From assembly GCA_002104985.1 (NCBI GenBank), contig MCGO01000116.1:1-64000 (forward strand): a DNA stretch of 64,000 nt, written 5' to 3'. The notes beneath the pieces were generated by a model that saw only the letters and a program-made list of their open reading frames with translations, was not told the origin of the DNA and did not search any database. The position numbers and the translations under genes were made by a program. Below, in pieces: positions 11,867 to 23,583 of the stretch. The DNA comes from Rhizoclosmatium globosum. Lineage: Eukaryota; Chytridiomycota; Chytridiomycetes; Chytridiales; Chytriomycetaceae. The stretch's first letter is position 1; each line of letters starts with the position of its first letter.

Positions 11867-12197
11867 AGTGTTTCTAGTTATCAGGAAGGGTGAATTAATG
11901 TGTGGTTTCTCAGCTGTCTCCCAAAGCTGTCTCCACGGCCAACAACAAACCACCCCAGCAACTGCTGCCCAACGCCAGTAGCGACGTGTTTATATGTGTT
12001 TGTGAAAAGAAAGAATGGGGTTCTAACACTCTTGGCTCTCTCCTCTCCTTGCACCCCAGACCCACCACGACCCTCACAATTGACTTTCAGAGGTATGTTA
12101 ACCTATTCTGGAACTTTGTTGTTGGTTGTGGAGACAGCTGAAAGAGACAGCTGAGAAAACACACGTTAATTCACCCTTCCTGACAACTAGAAACACT
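11867..12197. mobile_element. MITE-like element with about 70-bp terminal inverted repeats
   Basis: The left arm 11867-11936 begins AGTGTTTCTAGTTATCAGG. The reverse complement of the right arm 12128-12197 begins AGTGTTTCTAGTTGTCAGG. The arms agree over roughly 70 bp with few differences, including the shared GGAAGGGTGAATTAA and the doubled GCTGTCTC motif. The centre (about 190 bp) has no open frame of note. Weaker similarity continues outward (ACTAGT in both flanks), so the true ends may lie near 11843 and 12224. No clear target-site duplication was found. It is non-autonomous by size. Confidence 0.7.
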
Positions 12198-12414
12198 AAA
12201 TAGTGGTCTAAGTACTTACTAGTAGGTGCAAGAGGGTCGGGGAGCCGGTGTCGTGGAAAGGGGGCAATGGGGTGGACAAGCAATGTGTAATATTAAGAAC
12301 AATTTATCCAATTTTGGCCTGGGACCACAATAACTCTCCAACATGCAAACTTTCTGCAAGCAATCTAACCAAATAAGCACGGCAACGTGAATCGTATGGG
12401 CAATGTATTACTGT

Positions 12415-12505
12415 GAATTACAGAGCAAGTTACAAGACGTGGCTCAAACCCAGGACCGTCGGCGTGTACGTCTTGCTCAGTGCCACTATACTAGAAGCGC
12501 TCAAT
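12415..12505 (-). repeat. tRNA-related (SINE-like) sequence with A and B boxes
   Basis: On the minus strand TAGTATAGTGG (12483-12493) fits the internal A box. GGGTTTGAGCC (12441-12451) is close to a B box, 31 nt downstream. I could not fold a proper acceptor stem, T stem or anticodon loop, so this is not called a tRNA gene. A decayed tRNA-derived repeat is the best guess. Confidence 0.3.
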
Positions 12506-12746
12506 GCGAGAGGTTAATAAGAAGAAACAAGGGTATTTGGTTGAGGAAGAACTTCAAACACTACCACACTTCTTCTCCTATCCTTCCCTGACAATCAACC
12601 CGCAAAATCGAATATAAAAAGGAATTCTTTATTTACAATTACAAGAAAGTCAAGTCAAGGAAAACGTTGCTGATTCTTTAGTGTGTACATCGTTGTTGTG
12701 TGGACCACAACTTCACAAGTAAGAGTTCTGCATTCCATGTGGTGGT

Positions 12747-13610
12747 TCAAAGGCACCTGAAACGTTCCTTGTACCGAGTGAGGTAAGCAATGGAGTGTTC
12801 AACTACAACACGCTTGACAGAATGCATTGCATTGTAGGCGTTCTGGAATTGTGTGAGTAGTGGCCCATTGACAGCTCGCTTGAAAGGCACAATTAGGTGT
12901 AGCTGTTGTCCACAGAGTCCCACAAATCCCTTGTCAGCCAGTATCAGTTCTCCTGGAGCCAGGGTTGGATGGTCTCGGACGTACATGCTCATGTCATGAA
13001 CAGCACCTTTTAGATCCTCATCTCCCCAAACACAGGCTCACTCACCTTCTTCAGTCAAGCATTGTACCTTGACACAGTGCCGTTTGTACTTTCCAGAGTA
13101 GAAGCGACACTGAGACTGTTTTGGGCGCTGGATGTAAACCTATGAAAGAGAGATTAGAATTAGAGATGAGGAGGAGAAGAAACTCACTGGTAAGGCATCA
13201 AGGTTGAGTCTATGTCGCAAATCAAAGGACCCATCTGTGATATCGTTATCGTTATCCCAAAATGCGTCCCAAGCAGCCTCCAACTCATCAACAATGCCTC
13301 CAAGTACATAATCCCAAGCTTGACTTTAGAGGCAGCAAACCTGTACAATTTTCGACCTTTGTATTCAGCTGATGCTCGCTTGGTTTGTCTTGATGCTTTG
13401 CATCACGTCAAAGACGTACTCGCGGGTCTTGATAACAGTGCCAGGTCCACAGTACTTGATGAAAATGCATTCCATGGTATCTTTGTCCAGACCTGTGGAA
13501 GCAGGGATGCAACCAATGTGGAAGATCCAGCCTGCCATATGGGGTGTGGGAAGATAAGGGATTGGAGTCTAAAATTTTCTGAGAACTCACACAAACAAGC
13601 AAAATGGGAA
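12747..13610 (-). pseudogene. Decayed Harbinger-type DDE_Tnp_4 transposase
   Basis: Read on the minus strand, a coherent transposase runs from about 13600 to 12747 but changes frame. The order is STGLDKDTMECIFIKYCGPG, then VLGGIVDELEAAWDAFW, then a 47-nt intron after LRHRLNLDALP (about 13190), VYIQRPKQSQ with FYSGKYKRH, and finally LILADKGFVGL, LHLIVPFKRAV and VVVEHSIAYLTRYKERF. The D (LDALP-VYIQRP), D (LADKGF) and E (VVVEHS) positions fit the DDE_Tnp_4/HARBI1 pattern. Defects are a frameshift near 13320 and an in-frame TGA near 13036 after LTEEGE. A 24-nt GT..AG segment there is too short to be a credible intron. The copy should be inactive. Confidence 0.75.
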
Positions 13611-13612
13611 AG

Positions 13613-14359
13613 TTGACGACTCCCCCTCAAGAACACGCCAGCCTTTGCTGTGGATGATTCAGATTACGACAGTATCTCCTTCCTGTTCAACTCGCCCAAC
13701 AAGAGGAAGCTGATTGGGAATCGGTGAGTTGATAAGACTGTTTGCTATTTCTTAAAACTCAACATACCCAACAGGTTCCATGCTACCAGAAAGGGTTCAG
13801 ACAGAAAGAAGTATGTGCACCTTGCAGACAAAGTCCTTGAAGTGCTGCACAAGTGTGTTGACCCAAACAAGTTCAAGACCAAAGGTGAAGTGTTGTCAAG
13901 CCTTGCCGACGAGTACAAGGATGGCAGTTCTGTGTATGACTCTGATGAGCTCCTTGAGACAGTTACTGAGACTATCTAATTGTCTGTCTGGTTCCGTTGA
14001 TCAAGCTGATGACTGCGCACTTGGCTCGGATTGCCACAAGCACCAAAACACTTTCTCGATTGCTGTCAGAACAAAACCATAATGCCAACATTGCCATTGT
14101 GAAGGCTGCTGGGAAGTCTAGCAAGGAAATTGAGCTCTCCAAGATGTCAGAAACAAACCGTAAGAAGATGGTGGCTGCTGGAAAGCAAGGGGAGAAGGCG
14201 GAGAAAGCAGAGAAACCGGAGAAGGTGAAGAAGGTTGTAAAGGTGGTGGAGGAGAAGGTGAAGAAGGTGGTAAAGAAGAAGGCACCAGCAAAGACAAGGC
14301 AAGCTGTAGCTCTTGCTGTGGAGGAGGAGGAGGAGGAGGAGTCGGAAGAGGATGATTAG
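13613..14359 (+). pseudogene. Second ORF of the Harbinger-type element, decayed
   Basis: Starts head-to-head with the transposase relic. The reading passes through AVDDSDYDSISFLFNSPNKR, a GTGAGT intron (about 13722-13773), then FHATRKGSDRKKYVHLADKV and SSLADEYKDGSSVYDSDELL, which stops at about 13980. After a frame change, LMTAHLARIATSTKTLSRLL and a Lys/Glu-rich tail continue to 14359. A second small DNA-binding-type protein encoded divergently is typical of PIF/Harbinger elements. I see no recognisable Myb signature here, so that link is inference. There is no usable start codon in frame with the first block. Confidence 0.45.
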
Positions 14360-14398
14360 GAGAGATTTGTGCACTGTCTGATATCAAATAAAGACCTG

Positions 14399-14600
14399 TG
14401 CACCATACCGCAATTTATCGATATCTTTTGGTAAATTATCATTAATTATTAGGGATTACCATAATCAACGCTATTTACTGCTAATACTCGTTATTTATCG
14501 ATCTCATTACCGCACAATACTGATAATTACGGTAATCACGATCTTCTACGATAATTAGTGATAAATACATTGTTTTATTGGTAATTATTGCTAACGATAA
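14399..14600. repeat. AT-rich degenerate repeat tract
   Basis: About 200 bp built from recurring short words such as TTATCGAT, GGTAAT, AATTATT and GATAATTA on both strands. It looks like degenerate self-complementary repeats. It lies directly after the transposon ORFs and may be a terminal or subterminal region. Confidence 0.45.
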
Positions 14601-14898
14601 AAATCCAGCACAAGTCTAATGACAGACCATATGTGTCTTACTTCAAAACAGCTTGGTAAATCAAAATGCACAAGCCTTTTTTCACCAGATGCGTCTTTTG
14701 ACAAAATCTAGAAGCATAAATTCTCTCTATACTGCTGACATTTGCGAGACGTCAAAAGGATGATATGTAGAATCAAATCTATCTTTCACCTTCATAATTG
14801 GACATGGACTCATGTTTTTTTTATACAAATACAGGATGCAATTAACCAATGCGATTGCTGCCCAGCGTGCCTAGCTAGATAGTGAAAAACTCTGGACA

Positions 14899-14916
14899 CC
14901 CCAGCTAAAGCTGGGG
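14899..14916. repeat. Perfect short hairpin (8-bp arms)
   Basis: CCCCAGCT, AA, AGCTGGGG: a strong GC-rich stem in an AT-rich setting, followed by further CTGG/GCTGGG words. Its function is unknown; it could be the terminus of an old repeat. Confidence 0.6.
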
Positions 14917-16079
14917 CGTTATCCTGGCTGGGTGCTGGGTTCTTTCAGAAAAATAACGCGTTTATTAATAGTCAACAGAGGAAGAAAGTTATTCCAAGTA
15001 CTTTTGAGACGTTCCAGTAGTTCTTGACAGCAGAGCATTAGACAAAGATCTCGTTTTTTGCTGAAGAATAGAAAATTATCTTTTATTCATACTTTTTACT
15101 CGTGGGAATATTGGGTCAGGGTGTAGAGTGTGCTGGAAAAAAATGCAAGTATTTTTGGACTTAAATCGTAACGAGGACTTAATAAATCGACAAATTAATA
15201 TTGTTTTATTGTTAAACGGGGGTCAGGCTTGTAGTTTGAGTTTTGTGTTGAACACCACTGGCCGCGACTCGGGAACGGCTGAAGCGATATGCCTGAAACT
15301 TTAGGGAACAATTAATAAAACTAATTTATATTACTGGTTAAAATAGCGAAACGATCAAAGAAAGAATAAAGGAGCTACGCCGAGGCCCACACCTCGAACC
15401 CAACACGCGCAACTTGGGACCCTGAGCTGTTATAAAAAAAAACGGCTCTAGGTTGCCTTTGTATTTAAGTATTTCATCATATAATAAAATTGGAGGGGAA
15501 TCATGAAAAGATTGAGGGAGGAGATAGGTTTTGAAGGATTTGGTTTCTGCCTGCCTCCCGGTCGCCACGAACGCACCACCACCATCACTCTTCTCTTATT
15601 CAACACTTTAATAATACTTTTACTTTATTTATGATTTGATTTGTTCAGATATTCTTTGGTTGGGGATCCGGTTTTGTCCTCGGAAAAAGCAGGATCAAGA
15701 AGAAAGCCCAGGCAAATAAAACGGGAGCTTCCCACAATTGAAGTTCTGCCAAAAGGCTTGACTTGGCTACACACACATCGCAGAAGAAAGTTGAGAGTTT
15801 TGCGAGGCTGAAGGCTAACCTCTTTTCAAGCAAAAAATACTTGAAGAATTTACCCTGTTCAAGGTTGTTTCACAAGAGTTTGTCAATAATTCAATAACAC
15901 TATTGCATCAACTCAAAAAGAAAGAACTCCCCTTCATCACTATCAATACAAAGTCTATATTTCATACCAGTCTTAAAAACATAAACAAATAAATGAATGA
16001 TACAATCAAGAATTCAACAGCCAATCGCTTGGAAAATGAGGCCCGTGAAAACCAAACGAAACGAACTTCGTTATTGGGA

Positions 16080-16215
16080 AAAGAGCATAGAGAGAGAGAG
16101 AGAGAGAGGCAAGGAAGAGAAGCGAGAGAGTCAGGAGAGGAACGGAAGAGAAGAGAGCAAGAGAGAGAAACGAAAGGCTAGGAAAAGAAGAAAGAAAAAG
16201 AAAGAGAGAGCAAAG
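16080..16215. repeat. GA-rich simple-sequence tract
   Basis: Begins with a run of about nine GA dinucleotides and continues as a nearly pure purine stretch (AGAGAGAAACGAAAGG type). Open frames across it are low-complexity Arg/Glu artefacts. Confidence 0.8.
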
Positions 16216-18469
16216 AATTCGTTCATACGAACAAATCTTCGAAACAAGGGCTTAATCTCAGCCGATCGTAGCAACAAGGCTACTCTACAGAGACTGCACA
16301 AGACTCATTGAGGTGAGATGCAGAAAAATTGTATTCAAGCAAGGGCAACAAAGAAACACGAGCAAGGGGACAAGTGGCAACTGTTGTCTTTGAATAAAAG
16401 ATAAGAATGTCTTAAAACTGCTTGAGCATTACTCGCCATTTCTCTAGAAGTTCTGGAACCACAATAAGAAAGTGAAGAATTCAGCCAATCATACCAAAGA
16501 GGGGAAAGATATAGATCAAGTGACGGCAGAAGGGACTGGGCCAGAGGGATGATCCCAGCTGTGCCTGGGTGGTGGAACCAGCTGTAAAAGCAAGCACATT
16601 TGTTGTTGATATGAGAGGTCTTACCATCCACTGTGAAAAGTTTTTAAAGCTGGAAAAAGGTAAAGAGTCAGACAGGTAGTAGTCATTCCTAGAATCTTCT
16701 CTTGAGAAGTATCAGAACCTAACCCCATTTTATTTGTTTGTCCAATATAGCCCCCTCCTTTCTAAATGAACGCAATATTCAAAATAAACAGAATCCGGTT
16801 GTTTAATTTATATCCTGTCAAATGATGGTTGTCCCGCCAGACCACCAACCAACTCCACGTTGCAGCATCAAAGTTACAGGCCTGGATACAAGTGAAAATG
16901 GTCTCTCATTTGGGAGCATGCTGCCGTCATCAAGTTGTATGATGTTGTTGGATTAACGTCTGTGTTGCTACCATCATGTAAGCTTAAGTCTCAAGCTGTG
17001 ACAAATATTGCTTCTGGATGTCAAATCGGGTTTATGTCTGATATTTTGCACTGGTGCTTCAAGCAATTACTTCAAATGGGAACTGGAATTGTTGGTTCTA
17101 CTTCTGTACCGGTTCAGCTCAACTTGAAAAGAGTAGGTAAGAAAAGGGAGAGGGGATTGGAATTTGGATAATAACAAGAGCAAATAAATATAAATAATTC
17201 GCTCCTTCTGTAAACTGAAATGTTTGAGAGTGTGTTGGTTGGATTCACTCAGTTCAGTATGGGCTTGACAACTCCAAAACGCGATATGACAAGCGTAAAA
17301 TGCGAGAATAGATATGTTTATTGCAATAGAACATGCCGTCAATTATTACTTTCTCAGCTGATGTTGGAACTTGATCTGCCACCAGTTCAAAAAGTAGCGA
17401 CTGAAAAAATAAGGCGTTTGGGTAATTTTAAAATGGTTAAAATAGTTTTTACGGGCGTATTTGATGCTGTTCCGGAGTGGGGGGAGTCCTGAACAATGTA
17501 AGGGTAAAGTTCGGGCCTATTCTGAGAAATGTTTAAATAAATAAATATAGCTCTTTGGTAGCTTTTGGTAGCTTTTGGAGCGATATCCATGGCAGCTTAA
17601 CTGTGGCAGCTTGCATTTCATTTTTTGTGCTCTTGATTTTAACATCTTTTGATCTTTTTGGCTCCTCTGTGGTTTGTGACATCTCTCCTTTTGGAGAGGA
17701 GGCATCTTATCCATGTTCACACAGCAATTATCAAAAATCCTATGCCTCTAGGTACCTTGTTTTGAAAATTGTTTCGATAAACATAGCAGTTCAGGCAGTA
17801 ATTGCGCTGATGGATTTTTCGTGTAGACTTAAATTGTAGTAATTCAAGTATTGATGCACCCAGATATATGCTCTTTTCATCATGAGCAGCTTTCTCCGTG
17901 CATCTCATTTTTGCACCTCAGGATTTTAAGTGCAATTGAATAAATTTGAATAGTCTGTTGTTTGAAACTACCACCAGCTATTCGGAATTGGCTCCTCTTC
18001 TAATAAGTTATTATTTATGCAAGTTATTGTGGTAATCATTATTTATTACTGCCATGCTGCAACTGATTGAGGAAGGTTCTGGGGACCTTTTACAAATCAC
18101 ATTTTTCAAGGAGATCTCCTTCATACACCCCCAAGTAATTGCAAGAAATGAGCTTAAAAAAGTAATATTTATGCGATTCAGCCTGGTCCAACAAAGAACA
18201 AATGTATATTTGCCAAACTCACCAATTTGATAGATAACAGTCTCTCTGTCAACACTGCAGCAGTTAGTGCCTGCAACTCAAGCAAGGAAATGATTTGTGG
18301 AGTATATTACCAAATGCTGGAACATCCAGACAGAACCCACAGCAACATTGAGGCGAGATTGCTGTGCAACCAGCCCTTCAACTGATCAGCCCTCATTCAT
18401 TATATCACCTTGCTCCAATATGAGCTCTTTTGCTCTTTGGAGTGGAAAGCTGGGAAGTTGTATCATGGT

Positions 18470-18650
18470 TTCATGGACCGCCACTCAGATCGCATTGTTC
18501 CACAAAAGCAATCTCCACAAGGTTATCTACGAGTCTGTCAAGTTATGGGTGGAAGGATACAAGGCTTGCAAGAAGGAGAAGGGGGATAAGTTCCAACGCA
18601 GTCCAGAAAACTTGAAAGCACTCTCATTGCCAAGGGAGGTAGGAGTAAGC
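18470..18650 (+). pseudogene. Protein-like coding relic, unrecognised
   Basis: A short open stretch reads NLHKVIYESVKLWVEGYKAC followed by KKEKGDKFQRSPENLKALSL, which has ordinary protein composition. The frame is broken on both sides. It is probably part of the same decayed-element background as the relic near 19.3 kb. Confidence 0.3.
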
Positions 18651-19259
18651 ATGCAAGCTTCATTTTGTTTATGGTGGCCACTGGGGAGAGGGTGATGGAT
18701 GTTTTGAGTTTGCCTCTTGAGTTCAGAAATCTCCATGATGCGTGATTTGGACTCAACAAAAAGACTCCAGTAATTTTATTGTTCAGTGAAACTGGTTTCT
18801 TGACTGAAACTCAATGGATCCTTATTTTAACAGAGCAGAAACTGCGTTGGAAAATTCCATCCAAGAATCAAATCGTTACTTCTTCTTGACAACCTTAGGA
18901 CTCACAAGACCTTTGATGTCTTGCAGCATTGTTATACTTGTGGTATAGATGGCTTTCCGTTCCCTACTAACACTACTCACTTTTTACAGCCCACGTTCTA
19001 TTTGCCAACTTAAAAAACACTATTATTTGTCTTTATTGCACAAAAACAGGCTTCAGCCAAAACCTGCTTGGATCTCTTGGCAAGGAGCTTGTGTTAATTG
19101 CTCTGGAAGCTCGTAACTTTTTCAAACCAGAGTTAATTTGCGCTGCATTTAGCCGGGCAGGCATTTTTCTGTTCAATAAGAAAAAAATATATCAGGCAAG
19201 CCTCCAGTCACTGCCCCTCTGGAGGATATAGACCCACCAACAACAGCCATCAACCATCT

Positions 19260-19660
19260 AGTCAAGCTACTACGCTCTTAAACTTGCTGGGATGGTTGAT
19301 GTGAAGCCTAAAAAGTTCATCAAATTGGATCAGCCCTACAGTCTCACAAGTCTTCAAAGCACAAAAACAGGAGCTGGAAGAGAGAGAAGCGGCTGTGGTC
19401 GCAAAAGTGCTTTCAAAGGAGCAGAAAATGGAGGCAAGTGAAGCTGCAAAGAGGGCCTTGGAGGTGAAGAAGGATGGGAAGCAGTGTCAAGCAATCCCCA
19501 ACAACACTGAATTCAAATCTGGGAAGCAGTGGCTCCAATGCTTGAAATCCTGGAACTATTGAATTTGCCCAGAATAAAAGGAGAACTATGGGAATGTATT
19601 TGATGGCCATTTACAAGGATTTGAAGTTGAAGATTGAGATCTTAAGTGAGCAAGGGGCAG
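19260..19660 (+). pseudogene. Frame-shifted coding relic, likely element-derived
   Basis: Three protein-like blocks follow each other in different frames: KLAGMVDVKPKKFIKLDQPY, then VFKAQKQELEEREAAVVAKV through EFKSGKQWLQCLKSWNY, then FAQNKRRTMGMYLMAIYKDL. The changes of frame without intron signals suggest single-base indels in an old gene. The family is not recognised. Confidence 0.4.
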
Positions 19661-20381
19661 TTGCAGTTGTTGTTTGAACAGATGCGAGGGTTGTTCAGAA
19701 TTTTCGGAACCTGTTCAGAATTTTTGGGACATTCACTCATTATGCATAGACACTATTAGTTGGTGAATGGTGTACAATCTTGATTCATACGTTTGGCGGT
19801 GCAACCTTTTGCTTGACATGTTGATCTTCTCATTTGTCAAGTCTGTCCTCTTCTCATTCTATATAACTGTTTAGTTATTCAATAGGCACATATTTATTAC
19901 TTCACTATTCAGATGATTAAGTATTTTGGCTGTCTCTTGCCAAAAGCTGGGTCAACTTTGTTTTTTTTGTTCATTTTGGTCTTTGAAGGTATCTATTTTA
20001 TGCCAGGTAATTGAAATCAATCAGTCAATTGTTCTCTTATATTAATACATTCTTTAGTATCCTTTAAATAGCCCAAACCCTCTTTCACTGTCATCCTGCC
20101 TCAACTGTGGTAGTAGTTCTGCCTTTGTCCAAGAAAGTATGTCATTGCTATCCATTTTATGATTTTCACGTTCCAGCAAGGGTTTGCCATCCTACCAGAC
20201 TTAAAAACTCAAAAAATATTGTAGTCAGAAAGTCCCACTTGGATTTTTGAATTCAAGTTCAAGAACTGCAGGAAACATACAGAAAAATATCTGATGTGCA
20301 AATGTGATATCATCCATCACTTAAGTGTAATTTTGTTTCATTTATGAGAAGTTAATAAATAGAAAAGGAGAAGATTAATTA

Positions 20382-23300
20382 CTAAATGAGATCAACTATA
20401 GATTCAACAAGCCACTGAATCCAATATAACAAGCAACCACAAAAGCGGACTCCTGTGAAACCAGCTACGCTCCACAAAAGAAATACAAGAAAAGGATTGG
20501 CAAAGCCAGGTGTTGCCATGTTTTTGACAATATAGTCGTTTGTCAATAAAAAGGCCAATAGAAAGTTACTTAAAAACCATGCAAGGAGAATGCAAGTTCT
20601 ATACGACCTGAAATGATCTGGGGAACAATTAAGCTGGAAAGAAGACAGTATAAAAACAAATTTACCTTCTGCAGTTTTTTCCACAGCCTTGTCCCTGCCC
20701 ACATGATGAGGATTTCGTCTTTCCTTTGCCATTTCTCTCACCCTCTCTAGTTCTCCAATATAATCTGGTGCAGGAACTTCTGTTGTCGTGATTAACTTTC
20801 CACGTTCATCCTTGTGACTCTCTACAATGACGCCCTTTACGTCAGAATCTTGCCCCTTTGTTCCCCATGATATGTCATGGATATTACAGAACGCATATAC
20901 CATCAGCACATTTGAAAATGAAGGTGTCATAAGCAAATATTGGATCAGGCAAGTGAATGGGTGCCACGGATCCATATATAATATTGCACTGATTATGTAC
21001 ATAACGTATGTACATAGTAACGATATAGCAAGGTCCATAAAGTTTGGATTTGTTGGGATATACTTCAAAAATCCATCCAAGGATGTCACAGTCATGGGAA
21101 TGTCACGGACGTCAATATACATTGTCCAAACAATTAAGGACAGCACCAAAAGCATACACGTTGCATATACAAGGGTCACAATAGTGAGTAGTGGCTTGAT
21201 TGTTGCGGGTTTGTTTCCTAGAGAGCCTACAGATATAGTCACAAAGGCCGCCACGTAAATACCACGCATGGTGTTGGCTATATAAGGACCATAAGGGAAG
21301 AACGGATCTTTCTCTGGTGTATCGAGGACAGCTTGTGTACAAGCCATCATGTCAGGAGAAGCAGCTAAGTTAAACATGAACTGAATTCTAAATTAGAAAC
21401 GCCATCACACAAAAACGAACTCACATAGAAGCAAATATAAACACTTGCAATACTGAACCATGAATAGACAAGACTCAACGTGTTGTAGATCGTTTCGATA
21501 AATAACAAGGCCATTCGAAGCCAAGTGTGTCTTGTATAGAAGATGCGGTGGAAATTTTGAATGGCATATACGGACGCAAAAAATGATCCATTAAGCCATC
21601 TTCGGCGCTGTTTAATTAGATCGTCGAGCTCTGTTGGTATATCTGTCTCGGCTCGCGCAGACTTCACATATTTCAAAATATATCGCTTGTCAAGCTTCAT
21701 TACCAGCTCGAAACAGAGAATTCGGTCTTCGGCGAGGTACTAAGAAGTACGAATCAGAAATAATTAAAGTATTGATGCGACGAACCATATTGCTTTCCGA
21801 TACATTCGGCTTGCCAATACATAAGCCATTATGTAATACTTCCCCCTTAAAGTAACTATCTAATGGCGCACCCTGCAGTGCCTGATAACGATACGCTGAA
21901 AATGCACCAGGCAGTACAGCAATATAGCCGCATACAGATTCCAGTGTCTTATCCAAAATGTTGGAAATCTTGTACTCAAAGTTTTGTACAGCAACGAGCG
22001 GGTTCATAAGGTTCTGCCAATGGTTCCCCAACTCAACATACACTTCTCCACATGCTCCAGCAACATTTTCATTCCGTTGGAACGCTGCGGGAAGAATATC
22101 AGTTTGTTCTTTAACGCTGAATCAGAATATGGACTTACTGCGGTATAAATGCCACAAACTCTCTTTGGTTGGTTTGGTTCCCACATCTAATAGGACGCAC
22201 ACTTCTGGATCAAGTACTTTACAAACTCCGTTGAAAAACCAACGATGGCTATTGATTTTCTTTGCGTTCTTGTCTTTAAGCATAAATATCGTCTGCATCG
22301 GCATAAGTCGCCTTTGGTTCTCAGCAGTCGTAAATTCGGGATCGAGGTCTTGTCCAATGCGAACTTGCGTGGTAAGTTCGAAGATGTGGTTGGATACTCT
22401 TTTTCCATTTACTGTTTGACGCGGAAGCCCTTCCATATAGAGACCCATTCCAGAGAGAATGTCGAGTGCGCGAGGATTGCATTCTTTAATTCCTAAACAG
22501 TGCATTAGATTGATGAAAAGAAAATTCTTGAAGGATTACCGTCAGAAATGACGACAAGAACTATGTCTGTCCATGAATCTGTGTCCCATCCTTTCTGACC
22601 GTGCTGAGAGCATAAAAATGCAATATTATCCATGACTGCGGCCATAGTCTTGGCGAGAAGTTGATCATCCTCGTTATACCTGTCATTAAAATTATCAATC
22701 TATTCGATAACAACAAAACGTTATCCTCACATGGTGCATACAACGGCTAATTTCGTCTTTCGCCCTCGCTCCTTCTGGCGCAGGGTATAAATACTCGAGA
22801 ATTCGTCAGGCTGTGAAGTACATGCCGTGTATCTTATTGAAGAACGTTAAACAGTTGATTTCAAGCTCTAGATTTGGTACCTCAAATGTGTAAACTCCTC
22901 ATCTCCCGTCTCTCGAATACTTTCAATATATTCTCGACTAAGCGGTATATCCAGAATAAATTCACCATCAGTGAGCTCTACCTCCTTCTTGATAGTTCTT
23001 CGTTGTCGACGTTGGAGTGAGCTAAAGGGAGTTGAGGCTGAAGGCGATGAATCTTTGACGAAAACTTGAGGGTAATCTTGCGAATGGCGGAAATGTGGAG
23101 GGTGATTATAATGAGGGAAGAGGTGGAAATTCTGGGGCTGTCAAACAATGTCAGTCTGAAGTTGTTGACAGGTCGAATTCGAAAGGAAGGGATGGTAGTT
23201 ACATGGATAGACCAATCGCTCCATGGATGATATTGATAGTGTGGAATTAGTGGCGCGTTTGATGGTTGCGGAGGTGGTCGGGAGGAGGTTGAAATTCGGT

Positions 23301-23583
23301 TGTAACTCGATGGCGATGGAACTCTCATAGAAAATCTCCGTGAAGCCCGCTGGCTTGCAGCTGTTGCCGCAGCAGTGACAGTTTCATGGTCTAGTTCCAT
23401 TTGAACGGTGGGTGTTGCATGTTTCACCGTTGTTGCAGTGGCGACAAGAAATTGTGGTGGCTCGCAAGCAACGATGTCAACTATAGTAGTATCCGAATTC
23501 TGTAGCAACGTAGCATTAGAAGCACTTGCGGTTGGTCCAGCAGCATTTTCTTCGGGCAGCATCTTTCTGAGATTGTCAGACAT
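20382..23583 (-). CDS. Chitin synthase (Chs1-type, GT2)
   Basis: Integral membrane enzyme that polymerises UDP-GlcNAc into chitin. From the N-terminus: a long Ser/Pro/Ala-rich region (start 23583, [14 protein letters not shown]); the chitin synthase N-terminal block with [20 protein letters not shown] and DEEFTHLRY; then the catalytic core with [24 protein letters not shown] and [10 protein letters not shown], the region [11 protein letters not shown], the EDR of [11 protein letters not shown], and the product-binding [11 protein letters not shown] (about 21600). Several C-terminal membrane helices follow, from about 21500 to 20382. About six or seven short introns are needed, including one of about 65 nt after HPWSDWSIH (23200). 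Estimated length is about 950 residues. The motifs place it with the Chs1-like (division I) synthases rather than the myosin-linked group. Confidence 0.92.

Larger units (their letters stand above)
14601..20381. other. Gene-poor island with repeat and coding relics
   Basis: Nearly 5.8 kb without a supportable intact gene. It contains a purine-rich stretch (16080-16215), an imperfect GGTAGCTTTT duplication near 17560, scattered AT-rich sequence and two protein-like relics (18470-18650, 19260-19660). No tRNA or rRNA gene was recognised. Confidence 0.6.

Noticed and set aside
12415..12505. tRNA gene on the minus strand
   Set aside because: A and B boxes are present but the acceptor and T stems do not pair and no anticodon loop with a proper position-33 U and purine 37 can be formed.
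14118..14387. Proline/leucine-rich minus-strand frames
   Set aside because: Reverse-complement artefact of the Lys/Glu-rich plus-strand tract.
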